Positions 1 through 11,897 of a DNA stretch of 64,000 nt are shown in pieces. A program made the position numbers and the translations under genes. The DNA is from Typhlomys cinereus (lineage: Eukaryota; Chordata; Mammalia; Rodentia; Platacanthomyidae), in NCBI GenBank assembly GCA_023101885.1, contig JALPQD010000513.1:992001-1056000 (forward strand), written 5' to 3'. Each line of letters opens with the position of its first letter. Within the stretch, counting starts at the first letter, position 1. The notes beneath the pieces were generated by a model, which saw nothing but the letters and a program-made list of their open reading frames with translations, was not told the origin of the DNA and made no database searches.

Positions 1-948
1 GTGTCCTTGCTAGTACAATATTGATAAAAAAATAAAATTGTACAAAGATTCTCCCTTCAATATTTACATCAATACTCTCCAACCAACATACCTGTATGTA
101 CTCTAAATGGTTTTTCCCTACCCATGGGAAAAAAAAAATTCTAATGCTTTTAACCCAGAACTCGGGATTCTATATAGCAAGATCTTTCATGAAGAAAATC
201 AAATGAAAAGAGCAAGAGGCAAGGAGGAAAGGAGGGAGGAATGAAAGAGAGGGAGGGAGGAAAGAAAGAAGGGAAGGAGGGAAGGAGGGAGGGAGGACAG
301 ACACAAATATGCTTTCAAAGAATTTGAAATCTGATTTAACAGCACATTAAAAGATGTTAGCAGTTGGCACCCCATTGAAAATGATTGAAATAGATTTTAC
401 CGGTTATGAAAATGAAACAAAAATTCAAGAAAAATTCAAAAGAACCATTCTTATTATTTAGAAAGTGATGGCAGATGCAACACTGACTCTTAGACAGTTT
501 CAGATGTATTTTATTAAGATATGTTTTGTTAAATAGATACAGCTTGTTAGTAACTGACACACTAGGTACAAATGACCCCTGGTAAAGTTCTAAAGTTCAA
601 TGATCTTAATGGAGTATAGATTCTCCTAATCACAATGCTCCTTCTAGCAATACGCTTGCTGTAAGTCTTTAAAGCCATTTCAGTGAAAAATAATCAGGCA
701 TACATTTCAGCTCAAATCAATTGCTTGCATATGAAGTGAATGTGAAGTATGTGCTGGCAAGGAGAATGGGAATCGGGAAAAAAAAAAAAACCTGTCAATA
801 ACAGCTAACTGTAGTCTAAAGAGACCAAGAGCATCTGACAGCCTAGGCTCTCACCTCAAGCATATCCAACTGCCACTTGATGAGCACAGATAGTTTTAAT
901 AAAGTCCCAACACCACGATCACATACATACAAAACCACAATCCCTTAC
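1..948 (-). other. THRAP3: THRAP3 intron (left edge), downstream of the start-codon exon
   Basis: AT-rich intronic sequence follows the splice donor at 948 on the minus strand. It holds a purine-rich stretch near 205-300 (GGGA/GGAA units) and no second coding exon that I can find. The next THRAP3 exon must lie left of the window. Confidence 0.75.
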
Positions 949-1116
949 CTCAGCCTGCGCTTCCTTGAACGAGAGACTGATCGACTTCGGGATCGAGACT
1001 TTGAAAACGAACGAGACCGAGATCTAGATGCAGATCTTGATCGAGAAGAGCGAGATCCAGACTTGGATTTATTTGTTTTTGACATCTCTGAAGGGAGGAT
1101 CACTTTTCAATTGTAC
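949..1116 (-). CDS. THRAP3: THRAP3 exon with start codon; N-terminal RS domain (partial gene)
   Basis: THRAP3 (TRAP150) is a nuclear RS-rich protein of mRNA processing and decay, first found with the TRAP/Mediator complex. The ATG is at 1085-1083 on the minus strand. The exon encodes 45 codons plus two bases, beginning [18 protein letters not shown] and continuing as alternating Ser-Arg/Lys repeats to RKRRL, as I recall for the mammalian THRAP3 N-terminus. It ends at 949 before a GTAAGG donor (948-943). The 5'UTR part starts at an acceptor (TTAG ending at 1117), so the exon probably begins at 1116; a second possible acceptor (CTTCAG) would start it at 1087. The RS repeats are the usual substrate of SR kinases. 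The remaining protein (about 950 residues in mammals) lies outside. The plus-strand open frame here is only a mirror of the RS repeats. Confidence 0.93.
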
Positions 1117-1629
1117 CTAAGAGGATAAATTCAAACAAATGTATGAGATTCTCGGCAAATTTCGACATCTCTTTCTGGCTATTTAGAAACATAAAAAAAA
1201 ATGACAATCGTGTTTTTAAAAATCTACTCTTATCCAGGCATGACTTTGCACAGCATACAGCTATAATTCTGGCGTACTTTTTGTCCCTTACCAAAAAGAA
1301 CTTCTAGAGGCTGGAATGGTCACTCATTTATTAGAAAATGGGGGGTGAGGGGTCAGCTATTCTAGGTAGTACAAATCCTAAACAGACTCAGCAACGAACA
1401 GCAAATCTGACTGACATACCTTAACTGGGTAGACATTTAAGAAAGACTTGAAAGGACCAGAGATAAAGGTGTCAGAACGAAAACCTGGCAACCTGAGCTC
1501 TATAATAAATTTACATAGTGGGAGGAGAGAACTGGTTTCTGAAAGTTGTCCTCTGACCTCCACTACCCATGTACTAGATACATATACATGTTCTTCTCTC
1601 TGTCTCTCATAATAAGAATTAAAAAGACA

Positions 1630-1760
1630 CAAAACTCTGAGCATGGTGGCACATACTTGTAATCCTAACACTCAGAAGGAAGGGTGTCCTCAAGTTTGAA
1701 GGGTCTCACTCTGTACCTTACCTTATGTTGCCTATCTTAAAAGAAAAAAAATGAGATTGT
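1630..1760 (+). mobile_element. B1-type SINE, diverged
   Basis: A 7SL-derived B1-like start (GAGCATGGTGGCACATACTT) with a pol III A/B-box region and a degraded right part. Confidence 0.55.
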
Positions 1761-2357
1761 CTAGGATAGGTTGGGGTTGTCCAAGAAAAAAAAAAACCTC
1801 CTGACTCAGTCTGGCAAGTAATACTAGAATCACACTCACCAAACCTAACCTACTTGGCAAGCTTCAGGTCAGTGAAAAACCCTGTCCAACCTTCCCCCCA
1901 AAGTTATCCTGACCTCTACCCATGCACACCCATCTGCATATACATACACACACATATACCAAAAAGGGAAAAACGACTAACCATCCTCCTAACTGGTATT
2001 TTTAAAAACACAACTTGTTTAGTACTGGTCACATGGCAATTCATTAAAACACAATTCAATGACTCAATATATAATTGTACAACTCTCAACACAATTCTAA
2101 AACATTACCTCTTTCACATGCACACATACAAATATTTTTAAATTAAAGTCACTCTCCATTCTCCCCTCCCAAACTCCTTTCCTGACAATACTAAGCAACC
2201 ATTTCTTAGACTACATGTGTAGACAGATGTGCCTATTCAGGGCATTAAAAAACAAACAAACAAACAATGGATCCATCAAATATGGTTGTTGTGATTTAAC
2301 ATAGTATTTTCAGGGTCCATTTATGATTTAACATGTGTCAAAAAGACAAAAAATTGA

Positions 2358-2545
2358 GCCTGGGAGATGATTCAGTAAGTAAAGCCACTTGAGTACAAAA
2401 TTTGGTGACATGAGTTTGATCCTCAGAGTCCACGTGATAAAAGGAGAAAACCAACTCCCAAAGTTGCCTTCAACTCTCCACACGTGCCATGGTACTCACG
2501 CTTCCACCTCACAAAATAAACAAAAAAAGAAAGAAAAAAATTCTT
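2358..2545 (+). mobile_element. B3-type SINE
   Basis: A tRNA-like left part (GAGCCTGGGAGATGATTCAG; GAGTTTGATCCTCAG) is followed by a right part with CAAAGTTGCC and an A-rich tail. Old copy. Confidence 0.6.
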
Positions 2546-2569
2546 AGTGAATAAGCAGTAAGATAACTG

Positions 2570-2790
2570 AGAATTGTCTCAGTTGAGGATATAGCTGGGC
2601 TGGTTGAGTGCCCGCCTAATATGCACAGAGCCCAGAGTTTAATCCCCACAACCACATAAGGTCGGATGTAGTGGTGCATGTCTGGGACCTCGTCCTTCAC
2701 TCAGGAAGAGGAGGCAGTGCAGAAGTCCCTATTGTGATCCATTTACCTAGGGAGCACTCAGGTAGGAAAGCAGAGCTCAGGTGAATTTCA
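2570..2790 (+). mobile_element. B4 (ID-B1 composite) SINE, diverged
   Basis: An ID-like head (GCTGGTTGAGTGCCCGCCTA, AGAGTTTAATCCCCA) is joined to a degraded B1-like region. Confidence 0.45.
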
Positions 2791-3029
2791 AACATGTTTA
2801 CTATTTTATTCTCTCCTCTGGAGACTCTCCTCTCCTGAGTAAAAGAAGGAAACAGCAGCAAGAGCAGCTGTGTTATCTCCAGGTTAACACTTCACATACT
2901 TCATCCCACCAGTAACTCTTGAAGAAATCAAATCACAAACCTCTTTTTTATATTTACTCTGCTTTAAGTAGTTTCTCTAAATTGGCATTACAAAGTTTCT
3001 CTGAGGATAGGCTTGAATAAAGCACAGCA

Positions 3030-3170
3030 ACTGGCTGGGCATGGTGGTTCACACCTCCAATCCCAACACTTGGTAGGCTGAGGCAGAAGGGGATCACAGA
3101 GTTAGAGAAGAGACATGGTCTACATAGCAAGTTCTAAGCATGGGTTACAGAGAAAAGACCCTGCTTAATA
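3030..3170 (+). mobile_element. B1 SINE
   Basis: GGCTGGGCATGGTGGTTCAC, CCCAACACTTGGTAGGCTGA and GACCCTGCTTAATAAA match the B1 body and tail. Confidence 0.7.
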
Positions 3171-3763
3171 AAAAAGCACATAAATAAAATGAATAAACAA
3201 CAGTAACTATGGAGAAGCAAGTCTGGCTTCATATTGTCAGTAGGAAAAGCACTGGGACAGGTACTATTCCTAATAGTTCAATCTGCTCTTCCTTTTCTAG
3301 CCCGTTATGTCTTATGACAAACTGTAACTCCGTTATTGGTCTTGGAAAATTTAATTAAACTATGGAACAAATAGTTAGAAAAGTCGTCCTCTAACTTCCA
3401 CATACATACCTTCTCTAATAAAAAAAAATTTAAAAGACAGTAAGTTTCAAGATTATAAAAAGGACATGTCTAATACTACTTCAGCTATGACCTAAAAATA
3501 GAATGAAGTAATGATCTGAGCTTTTTGTTTTTAAAAAAAGATCTCTATTCCCCTTCTCAATTCTACTCAGATTCATATTACCATCTACTTCCTTTAAAAT
3601 CTGCATAGTTGGAAACTGTGGGATTGGGTTTCTGATGGTGTGGGGTCCCTTTGTATTTCTGTCTTTGTGTGTTGTGAATGTTCTATGATGTTGTATTTCT
3701 GTTTATGGTTTGGGAATTTTGTTTCCCACAACTTTTGTGAAGTCTACTCCTATTTAAATTTTT

Positions 3764-4031
3764 TTGTTGTTGTTCAATTGTGCATGTGTGCGCGCGAGTG
3801 TGTGTATGTCTGTGTGTGTAGAACCACGGACGAATTTGGTGAACCACCATGGACGCCTCCACCTCCTCCTCATTTACTCTGCCCTGGGATTCACAGGCTC
3901 CGCCCTACCAGGACCAGAAACGCAGGATGCCTCCGCTTCTGCCCGGCATCTATACGTGGGGTCTAGGATCCGAACTCAGGACCTTCCGCCTGCAAGGCGG
4001 AGGCTTAACCTCTGAGCCACCTCTTCAGCCC
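3764..4031 (-). mobile_element. B2-superfamily SINE, young subfamily, with TSD
   Basis: A full-length minus-strand copy. Its tRNA-like head reads GGGGCTGAAGAGGTGGCTCA, with a B box near AGTTCGGATCC, and the tail is T-rich as seen on the plus strand. A 17-bp target duplication CTCCTATTTAAATTTTT flanks it (3747-3763 and 4032-4048). The open frame inside it recurs in every copy and is not a gene. Confidence 0.88.
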
Positions 4032-4622
4032 CTCCTATTTAAATTTTTAATCAAGTTATTTAAAGAAAAATAAAATCTAGTCAATGTACCTGAAAATACA
4101 GATATTAACTACACAGTATGTGGTCACTCACCTCAAGCAGCACCAAATTCACTTGGGAAAGCCATGAACCTGGGCTACACAATTCCATTCAGTGAAGACT
4201 CTTGTGCGGCTGGCTTCTTTCCATCAGAGCCAGCAAGCAAGAAGTCACATTTCCTTCCTGCTCTTCAGTGAGAGAATCTGTTTCTAATCATAGGGTAAAC
4301 TCACCTTACCAGTTACTTTCTAAAGAAACAGAACTATACTACTCCTTAATAACTTGGATAGATAAAAAAAATTCATGACAGGTGTTTTCCACGAAACGTA
4401 CAATACAGTCAGCAGTAGGGCACTAACTACTTCAAGTTTGAGTACCACTCAAGAATCAGGGGTTTGTAAAACTTTTTTCATTTTCTTTGTACCAGTTGAA
4501 AATTTTAAAATCACAGTGACAATTAGGGTTGGATTTGGAATCCCAAATCTCTGAAGATGTCTAAGGAATTTCAAAATCCTAAGAGTGGATAGTACTATTT
4601 CATGCACTAAGATCCTCAATAA

Positions 4623-4836
4623 GGACTGGAGAGATGGCTCAGGGGTTAAGACTCTGCCTCAAAAGCAGATCTCAGATCCCACATAAAAACACAGGGCAAA
4701 AAGGTGGCAGCCCACACTCCTGACTCTGGAGGTGGACGAGACAAGCAAAAAGGAGGTAGAAGCAATCCAGGATGATTCCTGATGTCACTCACCCTTGAGC
4801 CTACACATACACACACACACAAACAAATAAATAAAA
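4623..4836 (+). mobile_element. B2-superfamily SINE, older subfamily
   Basis: GGACTGGAGAGATGGCTCAG head, GCAATCCAGGATGATTCCTG right part, CA-rich stretch and AAATAAATAAA tail. Confidence 0.8.
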
Positions 4837-4849
4837 ATCCTCAATAAAA

Positions 4850-5045
4850 AGGACAGCGGCAGCTGAGTAAAAGCACTCTATCCTTCTGCTTCCATCTATC
4901 GGTGCCATGTGACCAGCCACTTTAACTCCAGACTGCCCTGAAAAACTATATCCTCTAAAACTGTAAGTCAAAGTAAATCCTTCCTTGCTGAAGTTTCTTT
5001 TCTGTCAGATGTCTTGCCACAGCAAGGAGACAAGTAACTAACACA
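4850..5045 (+). mobile_element. ERVL-MaLR LTR fragment (3' part)
   Basis: The end of an ORR1-like LTR: GCCATGTGACCAGCC, AACTGTAAGTCAAAGTAAAT, TTGCTGAAGTTTCTTTTCTG and a terminal GTAACTAACACA. Confidence 0.6.
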
Positions 5046-6005
5046 AGAAACCTTGCTCATTAATAAACACCTTTATTAATTCCTACAAACTAACAAAAAT
5101 TATTCAAAAATTAAGTAATTCTGGAAATATATCCTAGCATGAAAGAATCCTTATGTTAAATCCCAAGTATAGAAATAAATGAAGTAAGATAAAATGAAAT
5201 GCGAGGTATTGAGTTAACAACCCAGCATTCACAAGTCCAAAGCAGGAATGTAACCAAAGTTTGAGACCAGCCTGAGCTACCAAAAAAAAAAAAAAAAGTC
5301 TCAAGAAAGTAAAGTCTGAACACATTAAGGATGATACATAACTTGTTAAAAGAACCGTAATTTAATCAATGCAATTAAGAAAAATAAAAACATAGTAAAC
5401 TTAGGTCTCACATCAGCAAACTTAGGTCTCAAGTGAGCATCTTGGCTTGGAAGGCAGGACGGAAATACAATGCATGCTTAATCCCCTAGTTGTCTCTAGT
5501 ATATACACAAAAAGAAATTATTTAGTTTATCATAATGCACTAAGTATAAAGGGCATTCCTGTGTTCTTTCTATCAATGCTACTGGGCACTTAACTGTGCT
5601 ATGCATGCCATGTCTCTTGAAGGTGCAAAAAATGAAAATGACAAGCTCACTGTCCCACTGTAACTATACAGCAGAAAATTGCTTTTGGAAGTTTGCTTTG
5701 AAGAACAACATAAACATTTTCCAAATTGCATCAGCTCTCTGAACTAAGATCTTCCTAACTGTTAAAAATACTTTAACTGGTTCATTGTGACAAAGATATA
5801 CCACAAAGATAATATAGTACAAATACGGACCTATTTAGTAACTACTTATTATTTAACAGTAACTATTAAGTAACAGGAACTATGTTAGTAAAATCATGCT
5901 CCTATCAACCCTCCCAATTTTACACCAAGTCCTTAATTTCCAGCACCTGAGAATGTGACTTCATTTGGGGATAGTGACTTACTTAGGAATATAATGATCT
6001 CTTTT
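5046..6005. other. Intronic stretch without clear features
   Basis: AT-rich sequence with a possible degraded B1 near 5200-5300. I see no gene, RNA or intact repeat in the rest. Confidence 0.5.
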
Positions 6006-6252
6006 TAGTGATTTTTTTTTTATTCAACTGTGTGTGTATGTAGAACCACGGACGAATTTGGGAACCACCATGGACGCCTCCACCTCCTCGTTTACTCTGC
6101 CCCAGGATTCACAAGGCTCTGTCTTACCAGGACCAGAAACGCAGGCCACTCCCACTTCCGCCCGGCGTCTGTATGTGGGGTCTAGGATTCGAATTCAGGA
6201 CCTTCCGCCTGCAAGGCAGAAGTCTAACCCCTGAGCCACCTCTCCAGTCCCT
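6006..6252 (-). mobile_element. B2-superfamily SINE, young subfamily, with TSD
   Basis: A minus-strand copy with GACGAATTTG and CTGGAGAGGTGGCTCAGGGG (minus sense). Imperfect target duplications ATAATGATCTCTTT (5991-6004) and ATAACGATCTCTTT (6253-6266) flank it. Confidence 0.85.
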
Positions 6253-6281
6253 ATAACGATCTCTTTATAAAGAAAATATTG

Positions 6282-7048
6282 AGGGGGTATGATCTCACCA
6301 GAAGGGGAAGGCATATAGTCTGGCAGATGAAAGGTGATCATTTTGCAAATGGATGACTGACCCCTTCCTCACCGAGGTATCCTGCTTTTATTACATCTAC
6401 TCTTGAATGTACATCTACCCTTGAATGTGCTATTATAACAAGACTCCAGTTTAACAGTTTTTTGTTTCTGACCAGGGGGTGACATACAGTGCCCATCAGG
6501 ATGGAGTGAAGGGCATTGCAGGAGCAGCAAAACTGCAAAAGAATCAACAAACCACAATCCAGAACTTCAGAGACTCTATATCAACCACATAGAACTAAGC
6601 CAGCCTAATCTCCTCCCATCCTGAAGCTCAGGGACATTTGCGGAAGAGGGGGCGGTAAGAGTGTAAGAGCAAAAGGATGGGAGGAGCAATGATCTGAAGA
6701 TTCTCCACACTAGTTAGGGCTGAAGCAATCATAATAGGACTTTGCATGCCCTGCGCAATGTCCAACACACTATTGACCTCACAAAGTCTAGCATCGGCTA
6801 AAGGCACCAAGATCCTTGGAGGCAAGGGATTGACAGCCACAGAAGTGTTCCTATGCTTAAAGGGAACACGAGAAAGGGTTCAGGGAAATGCCACTGGGTC
6901 CTTGTAAGTCATCAGAGAGGAGGACCAAGAGGAGAGTTAGGCATACACAAAGGACTCTCTGGGAATTGGGGGGGAGGAGGGGGGAGGGAACTGGTCTACC
7001 TATTAAGTTTGTATGAGCGGAAATAATAATAAAAAATGTTAAAAAAAG
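6282..7048 (+). mobile_element. 5'-truncated L1 insertion (L1 3' end) with TSD
   Basis: A segment of about 767 bp flanked by AGAAAATATTG duplications (6271-6281 and 7049-7059). It contains the AGAGGGGGCGGTAAGAGTGT segment, a G-rich run near 6970 and an A-rich end, as in rodent L1 3' UTRs. A related copy lies at about 14010-14620. The antisense open frames are not conserved between the two copies over their full length. Confidence 0.7.
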
Positions 7049-7059
7049 AGAAAATATTG

Positions 7060-8600
7060 GAGACATATACGGAAGAATGTAACATATAGAGTGGTCATCC
7101 ACAAAACAAGGATTAACATCATTTTCTCATCATTATCAGAAGGAATCAACACCATGATTCTTAACTTATAACCGTCTGAATTGTGAGACTTAAGACATTA
7201 TGACTACTGCTACTTAAGACTCCCATCTTGTGCCATTTTATAAAAGTAGTCATAATAAATACAATAGGGTACTATCTTCACAATTTTTCGGTTAAAAAAA
7301 TAAGTCACAAAGACACACATGTGCACATATACAAAAAAATGTTAGCATAAACGTACCCACTCCTTACAGTCAAGACCAAAGGATGATCTGGCCAGAAGGC
7401 TCAGCAGGTGAAGGTGTTTTCCACTAACCCTTACAACCTCAGTTCAATCCCTGGAGCACACCAGGACAAAAGAGAACTGTTTCCCAAAACTTGTCCTCTT
7501 ACCTCCACAAAGGAAATAGAGAATTAGGGAATCGCTGACAAGCAGAAAGAAAAGGAAAACTATAATCTCATTGCATAGTAAGGAACCAAGCTGGAACAAA
7601 AAAAAAAAAACTAAGACTTCTTGTTATTTCAAAATGGACACAAAGATTAATGTTAAGGGAGGAAACATGCTAAAATATTTATCTTGAACAGGTCATCCCA
7701 AACTAGAGAGAAACTCTGTATTATAAGCAAGCCCTACACTAAGCAGCAGCTTTGGCAACAGTAGCAACAAAAAAATTAAAAAACACCTGGACTGAATCTT
7801 ACTGTTGTTAACTAACAGCTGAACCTTACCATCACTTTCAATGCACAAAGGAATTAGAGAAATCTCTATAGAGCCAGATATTGGGGGAGGGGATATTAAT
7901 GTGCCTGTAATCCCAGCACTAACAGGAAGATCAAAAGTTCCAAGGCCAATCTTGGCTATACAGCAAATTCAAAACCAAACTGTATCTTTTACAAAACAAT
8001 AAAGCTCATTGTCCTGCTACTGGCATTGTGTTACTATGAACACTAGGAGAAAAGGCATACATGCATTATTCAAAGACATGTATCAAAAGGTCAGATTCAC
8101 CTTTGAAAGACAAACCTCTTTTTTTGCTAGCTGATGGGGGGAAAAAAATCAACAGCAAGCTGAGGAATCATTCGTAAAACTTTTTCATCACGGTATCCCT
8201 AGTGTAAACAACTTGTGTTATTTCCTCCTGAGAATTTACTCAATAGGTATCTATTAAGATCAGGATCATATATGCAATTAGTATTTCCTCATTAGGGAAC
8301 AAGGAACAGCAGAGCTGGCAGCTTGCAGAGTCTCTGATTCACCTGAGACACTCCTCTCCTATGTCCCTTGGAGAGGGTGGCAGCAATTTCATCCCCCACT
8401 TTATTTGCGCATACATTATCACTGGGAATATTTTCATTTCTTAATAACTCTGGGCTTTTCTAACTTAAAGCTTTTTAAATCTATGTTAACTAATGATCTA
8501 TGGCTCCCATCTGGTTCTCGTTATTAGACTAAACTAAGCTGACAATTGTGACATTTAACTATTTACTTTTTTAAGTCTCTGGGTTTTAAAATATATTTTA
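7060..8600. other. Mostly unclassified intronic DNA with one B1-like SINE
   Basis: A diverged B1-like segment sits at about 7870-7990 (GTGCCTGTAATCCCAGCACT). A B3-like relic is possible at 7390-7520. I see nothing else. Confidence 0.45.
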
Positions 8601-8605
8601 TTTGA

Positions 8606-8852
8606 AGGCTGGAGAGCTATCTTAGGGATTAATCCTCTACTTCACAATCAGAAAGATCTGAGTTCAAATCCTCAGATACCACATAAAAACACCAGGCAGA
8701 AGTGGTAGTGGTCTGCACTTCTGCCCTGGAAGGTGGAGCTTAGGAAACTCCAAAGCAAAGCAAAAAGGAGGTAGAATAATATAGGAAGATTCTTGAAGTT
8801 ACTCTTTGGGCCTCCACAGACACACACACATACACACACCAGAAGAAAAAAT
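8606..8852 (+). mobile_element. B2-superfamily SINE, older copy
   Basis: GGCTGGAGAGCTATCTTAGG head, AGGAGGTAGAATAATATAGG right part, then a CA stretch. Confidence 0.72.
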
Positions 8853-8943
8853 ATTGAGAGAGGGAGAGAAAAAATATAAATGAGAATGAAGGTCATATTG
8901 CACAACTGAAGATCAGTGAACAACTTTTTCAGAAGTCAAGATA

Positions 8944-9162
8944 GTGGTCTGAGACATAGATCAGGGGTTAAGCCTGTCTTTCAAATAGAAGTCCTGACTG
9001 AGTTCAGATCCCAGATGCCATGTAAAATTGCTGGGCGAAAATGGCAGCGGCCTGTACTTTTGATTTCTAAAGTCACCACTGGAGCTATAAAGGCACACAC
9101 AGTGTCATCTGATAACACACACACATATGCAAAAATTAAAAAATAAGTAAATAAAAAGGGTC
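8944..9162 (+). mobile_element. B2-superfamily SINE, diverged
   Basis: GAGACATAGATCAGGGGTTAAGCC head with GAGTTCAGATCCCAG B box and an A-rich tail. More degraded than its neighbours. Confidence 0.6.
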
Positions 9163-9244
9163 AAAATCAAACTCAGATCACCAGGTTTGCAAACAGACAA
9201 CTTACCTTAATGTTACCTATTAAGCTATCTCACTGCCCTCATTT

Positions 9245-9470
9245 TAATTTTTAAAATTTTATTTATTAGAGAGAACTTGAGAGAGAGAGAGAGAGAGAAA
9301 GAGAAAGAGAGAGAACCCATGCTCGGATACTTGTGTCCCCACTGTACCTATGAGGAGGTCAGAGGACAACTTCTGGAGTCAGTTCTTTCCTTCCACCATT
9401 TGGGTATCCAGGAATCAAACTCAGATCACCAAGTTTGCATGCAGGCACCTTTCGCCAGCCCATTTAACTT
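9245..9470 (-). mobile_element. B3-type SINE with (GA)n tail
   Basis: A minus-strand copy with GAGGTCAGAGGACAACTTCT and ACTCAGATCACCAAGTTTGC on the plus strand. A (GA)n run at 9278-9314 lies in its tail region. Confidence 0.7.
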
Positions 9471-9834
9471 TTCTTTTTTAATAAAAAATAAAATTATTAC
9501 CAGATCCAGGCATAGTGGAATAAACCTAGAGGCCCAATTACTGGAATGGAAGGATATCTTGAGCTCAAGATGGGAAAAGGAAAGAAAGAAAAGGGGAAAG
9601 GGAGAGAAGGGAGAAAAGGAAGAAAAAGGAAAGGAATTATGACCAATGCTTCTTGCACTACATAACAGTACACATTGCAATCACCTATAGAGTTTTAAAA
9701 ATCCAAATGTCAAAACTGCAACTCAGGAAAACTAGAAAGAGATTTAAAACCAGTGAGCCATGTTCTCTGTATTCCCAGGACTGGTCTCTGTAGCTTGTAC
9801 TCATTCCCCACCACTGACAGACATCCCCCCCCCA

Positions 9835-9966
9835 ACAGGGTCTCATTTTAAGTCCAGGCAGAGCTCAAACTCACTGTGTAGCAGAAGATAATCTTGAACT
9901 CCTGATCCTACTGCCTCCATCTCTCAAGAGTTAGGATTACTATAAACATTCACCACCATGCCCAGT
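9835..9966 (-). mobile_element. B1 SINE, diverged
   Basis: Reverse-complement B1 signature: AACAGGGTCTCATTT, GCAGAGCTCAAACTCACTGT and ACCACCATGCCCAG. Confidence 0.6.
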
Positions 9967-9982
9967 TATAAACTTAATTTTG

Positions 9983-10196
9983 GGGGCTGGAAAGATGGAT
10001 CAGAGGTTAAGCCTCTGCCTTGCAAGCAGAGGGTCCAGAGTTCAGATCCTGGATCCCATGTAGAAATGTTGGCAGCTTGTACTTCTGACCTTTGAAGGCA
10101 GAGCCTCGGAAACTCCAGACCAAGACAAATGCAGGGCAATTCTTAAAGTCACCCTTGGGCCTCCATAGACACACAGATGCAAAAATAAGTTTAATT
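9983..10196 (+). mobile_element. B2-superfamily SINE, older subfamily
   Basis: GGGGCTGGAAAGATGGATCA head, CTCTGCCTTGCAAGCAGAGG and GTCACCCTTGGGCCTCCATA. Confidence 0.8.
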
Positions 10197-10286
10197 CTGA
10201 TTAAGCATATCACATATACAAGCAATATTCATGTCTACTGTTCATCAAAAATATGAACATAACTTTTTCAAACAAGTATTTCTTCA

Positions 10287-10471
10287 TGGGCTGGAGAGAT
10301 GGCTCAGGTTAACGCTGCCTTAAAAGCAGAAGGTCCTGAGTGTGGATTCCAGAGCAAAGAAAAAAAAAAAAAGTAGAAGCAATCCAGGATGATTCCAGAA
10401 GTCGCCTTGGTCTTCCAGAGGGACATACAGTGCACATATGCATCCATGCATGCACGCACGCACACGCGCGT

Positions 10472-10505
<34 letters not shown>

Positions 10506-10512
10506 TAAAGTT
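10287..10512 (+). mobile_element. B2-superfamily SINE with (CA)n tail
   Basis: GGGCTGGAGAGATGGCTCAG head and GCAATCCAGGATGATTCCAG, followed by an alternating CG/CA tract at about 10450-10503. Confidence 0.8.
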
Positions 10513-11084
10513 TAAAAATATATACACTGCTTCATGAGAATACAGACTCTCCATTTGAAGCTTCTGGATTATCAATTCTCTAGACAGGATTTTAGTGAGT
10601 CAAGATATTAGCTTCTTTAACCGTCAAGCATTTACCTCAGTAGAATAGCGATTCAACTTGTACTGAATCCAAACACCGCCTTCAAAGAGCACTGGCAGCA
10701 CTATTGACAAAAAGACAGATTCTGAAAAGACAGAAAGTGATAAAAAAAAAAGGTTACTTGTGCATTGCAGGTTCTATTAGTGCCTGAAATCTATCAACAA
10801 AACCCTCTAGTTTAGCTCAATTTCACTTCAAGTGAATACAAGCATCTTTCCCAAAGTCTACAGTCAGATGGTCTATTTATCCCATACATTTTCATCCATC
10901 CCACCTCTCAGAATGGAAAGCTAAGACCTTTTTGTTCCCTGATACTTCTACTACAAGTGCTTGGAGTTATACAAAACTAGTTCATAAACTCAATAATTTA
11001 ATCTGCTGAAATGACAAAAATCAGATGTTTGAATAGAAAAAGAATTAACAGGAATGTTGAACTAAATTTTACAAATAGCATCGT
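10513..11084. other. Intronic stretch without recognised features
   Basis: Non-repetitive, AT-rich sequence. No open frame, RNA or repeat that I can name. Confidence 0.5.
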
Positions 11085-11103
11085 TTTAAAAAAAGCACTT
11101 CTC

Positions 11104-11378
11104 GGGGCTGGAGAGGTGGCTCAGGGATTAAGCGTCTGCCTTGCAGGCGGAAGGTCCTGAGTTCGGATCCTAGAACCCACATACAGGCACCAGGCGGAAG
11201 TGGGGGCAGCTTGCGTTTCTGGTCCTGGTAGGGCGGAGCCTATGAATCCCAGAGCAGCGTAAACGAGGAGGTGGAGGTGTGCAGGGTAGTTCCCGAATTC
11301 ACCTGTGGTTCTACACACACGCACGTGCACACGCACACACACACACAAACACGCACAATTTAATAAATAAGTAAAAAA
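11104..11378 (+). mobile_element. B2-superfamily SINE, young subfamily, perfect 19-bp TSD
   Basis: A full-length copy with GGGGCTGGAGAGGTGGCTCA, CTTGCAGGCGGAAGGTCCTG, GGTAGGGCGGAGCC and an AATAAATAAG tail. The duplication TTTAAAAAAAGCACTTCTC lies at 11085-11103 and 11379-11397. Confidence 0.92.
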
Positions 11379-11516
11379 TTTAAAAAAAGCACTTCTCTAC
11401 AAAGTACAAAAACACTTGTTCCTGTTATCTAAATATTCCTACATCTCTTAAGTATGGTCACATAGTAAGGCTAAGTAGTCTCAAAAGTAGGTCTATCAAA
11501 GATGGCTGAGCAGACA

Positions 11517-11897
11517 TGTTTTAGATGCTAGTTGTCTCCTACAGGTTCATGTGCTTGCATCCTTAGCTGAGGTTAATGTTTAGGAAGGTCATGGCACCTT
11601 TGGAAAGTAGAGGTAGATCCTTGCTAGAAGAAGGCACAGCACAAGGGATGTGGTATGTTTGGGTAGTCCCACCCTGTTTCCTCTAGTAGTCTGCTCTAGC
11701 AGTCTGCTGCTTGCTCTCTAGGTCTCTCTATGTCTACAGTGACCTAAGTCTCCTCCAGCTTCTGATGCTGCCATGCCTTTTCCACCATAATAGACTATTG
11801 CTCTCCTCTGAAACCATAAGCCAGATAAATCTCCCTTTTCCCCCTGAAGTTGCTTGAATTTACTGACTTACAGCAGCACAAAGAGTAACTGCAACAG
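11517..11897 (+). mobile_element. ERVL-MaLR solo LTR (ORR1-like)
   Basis: LTR signature in order: TACAGGTTCATGTGCTTGCA, AGGTCATGGCACCTTTGGAA, TGCCATGCCTTTTCCACCAT, AACCATAAGCCAGATAAATC, then the terminal CAGCAGCACAAAGAGTAACT. No internal region follows. Confidence 0.72.

Noticed and set aside
877..1128. Plus-strand open frame rich in Arg/Asp (RERDRDLD-like)
   Set aside because: It is the mirror image of the THRAP3 Ser-Arg repeats on the other strand; no start context or exon borders on the plus strand.
6628..6840. Antisense frame starting MAVNPLPP, also at 14157-14393
   Set aside because: It lies in the antisense of the L1 3' UTR family, and the two copies diverge by frameshift after about 60 codons.
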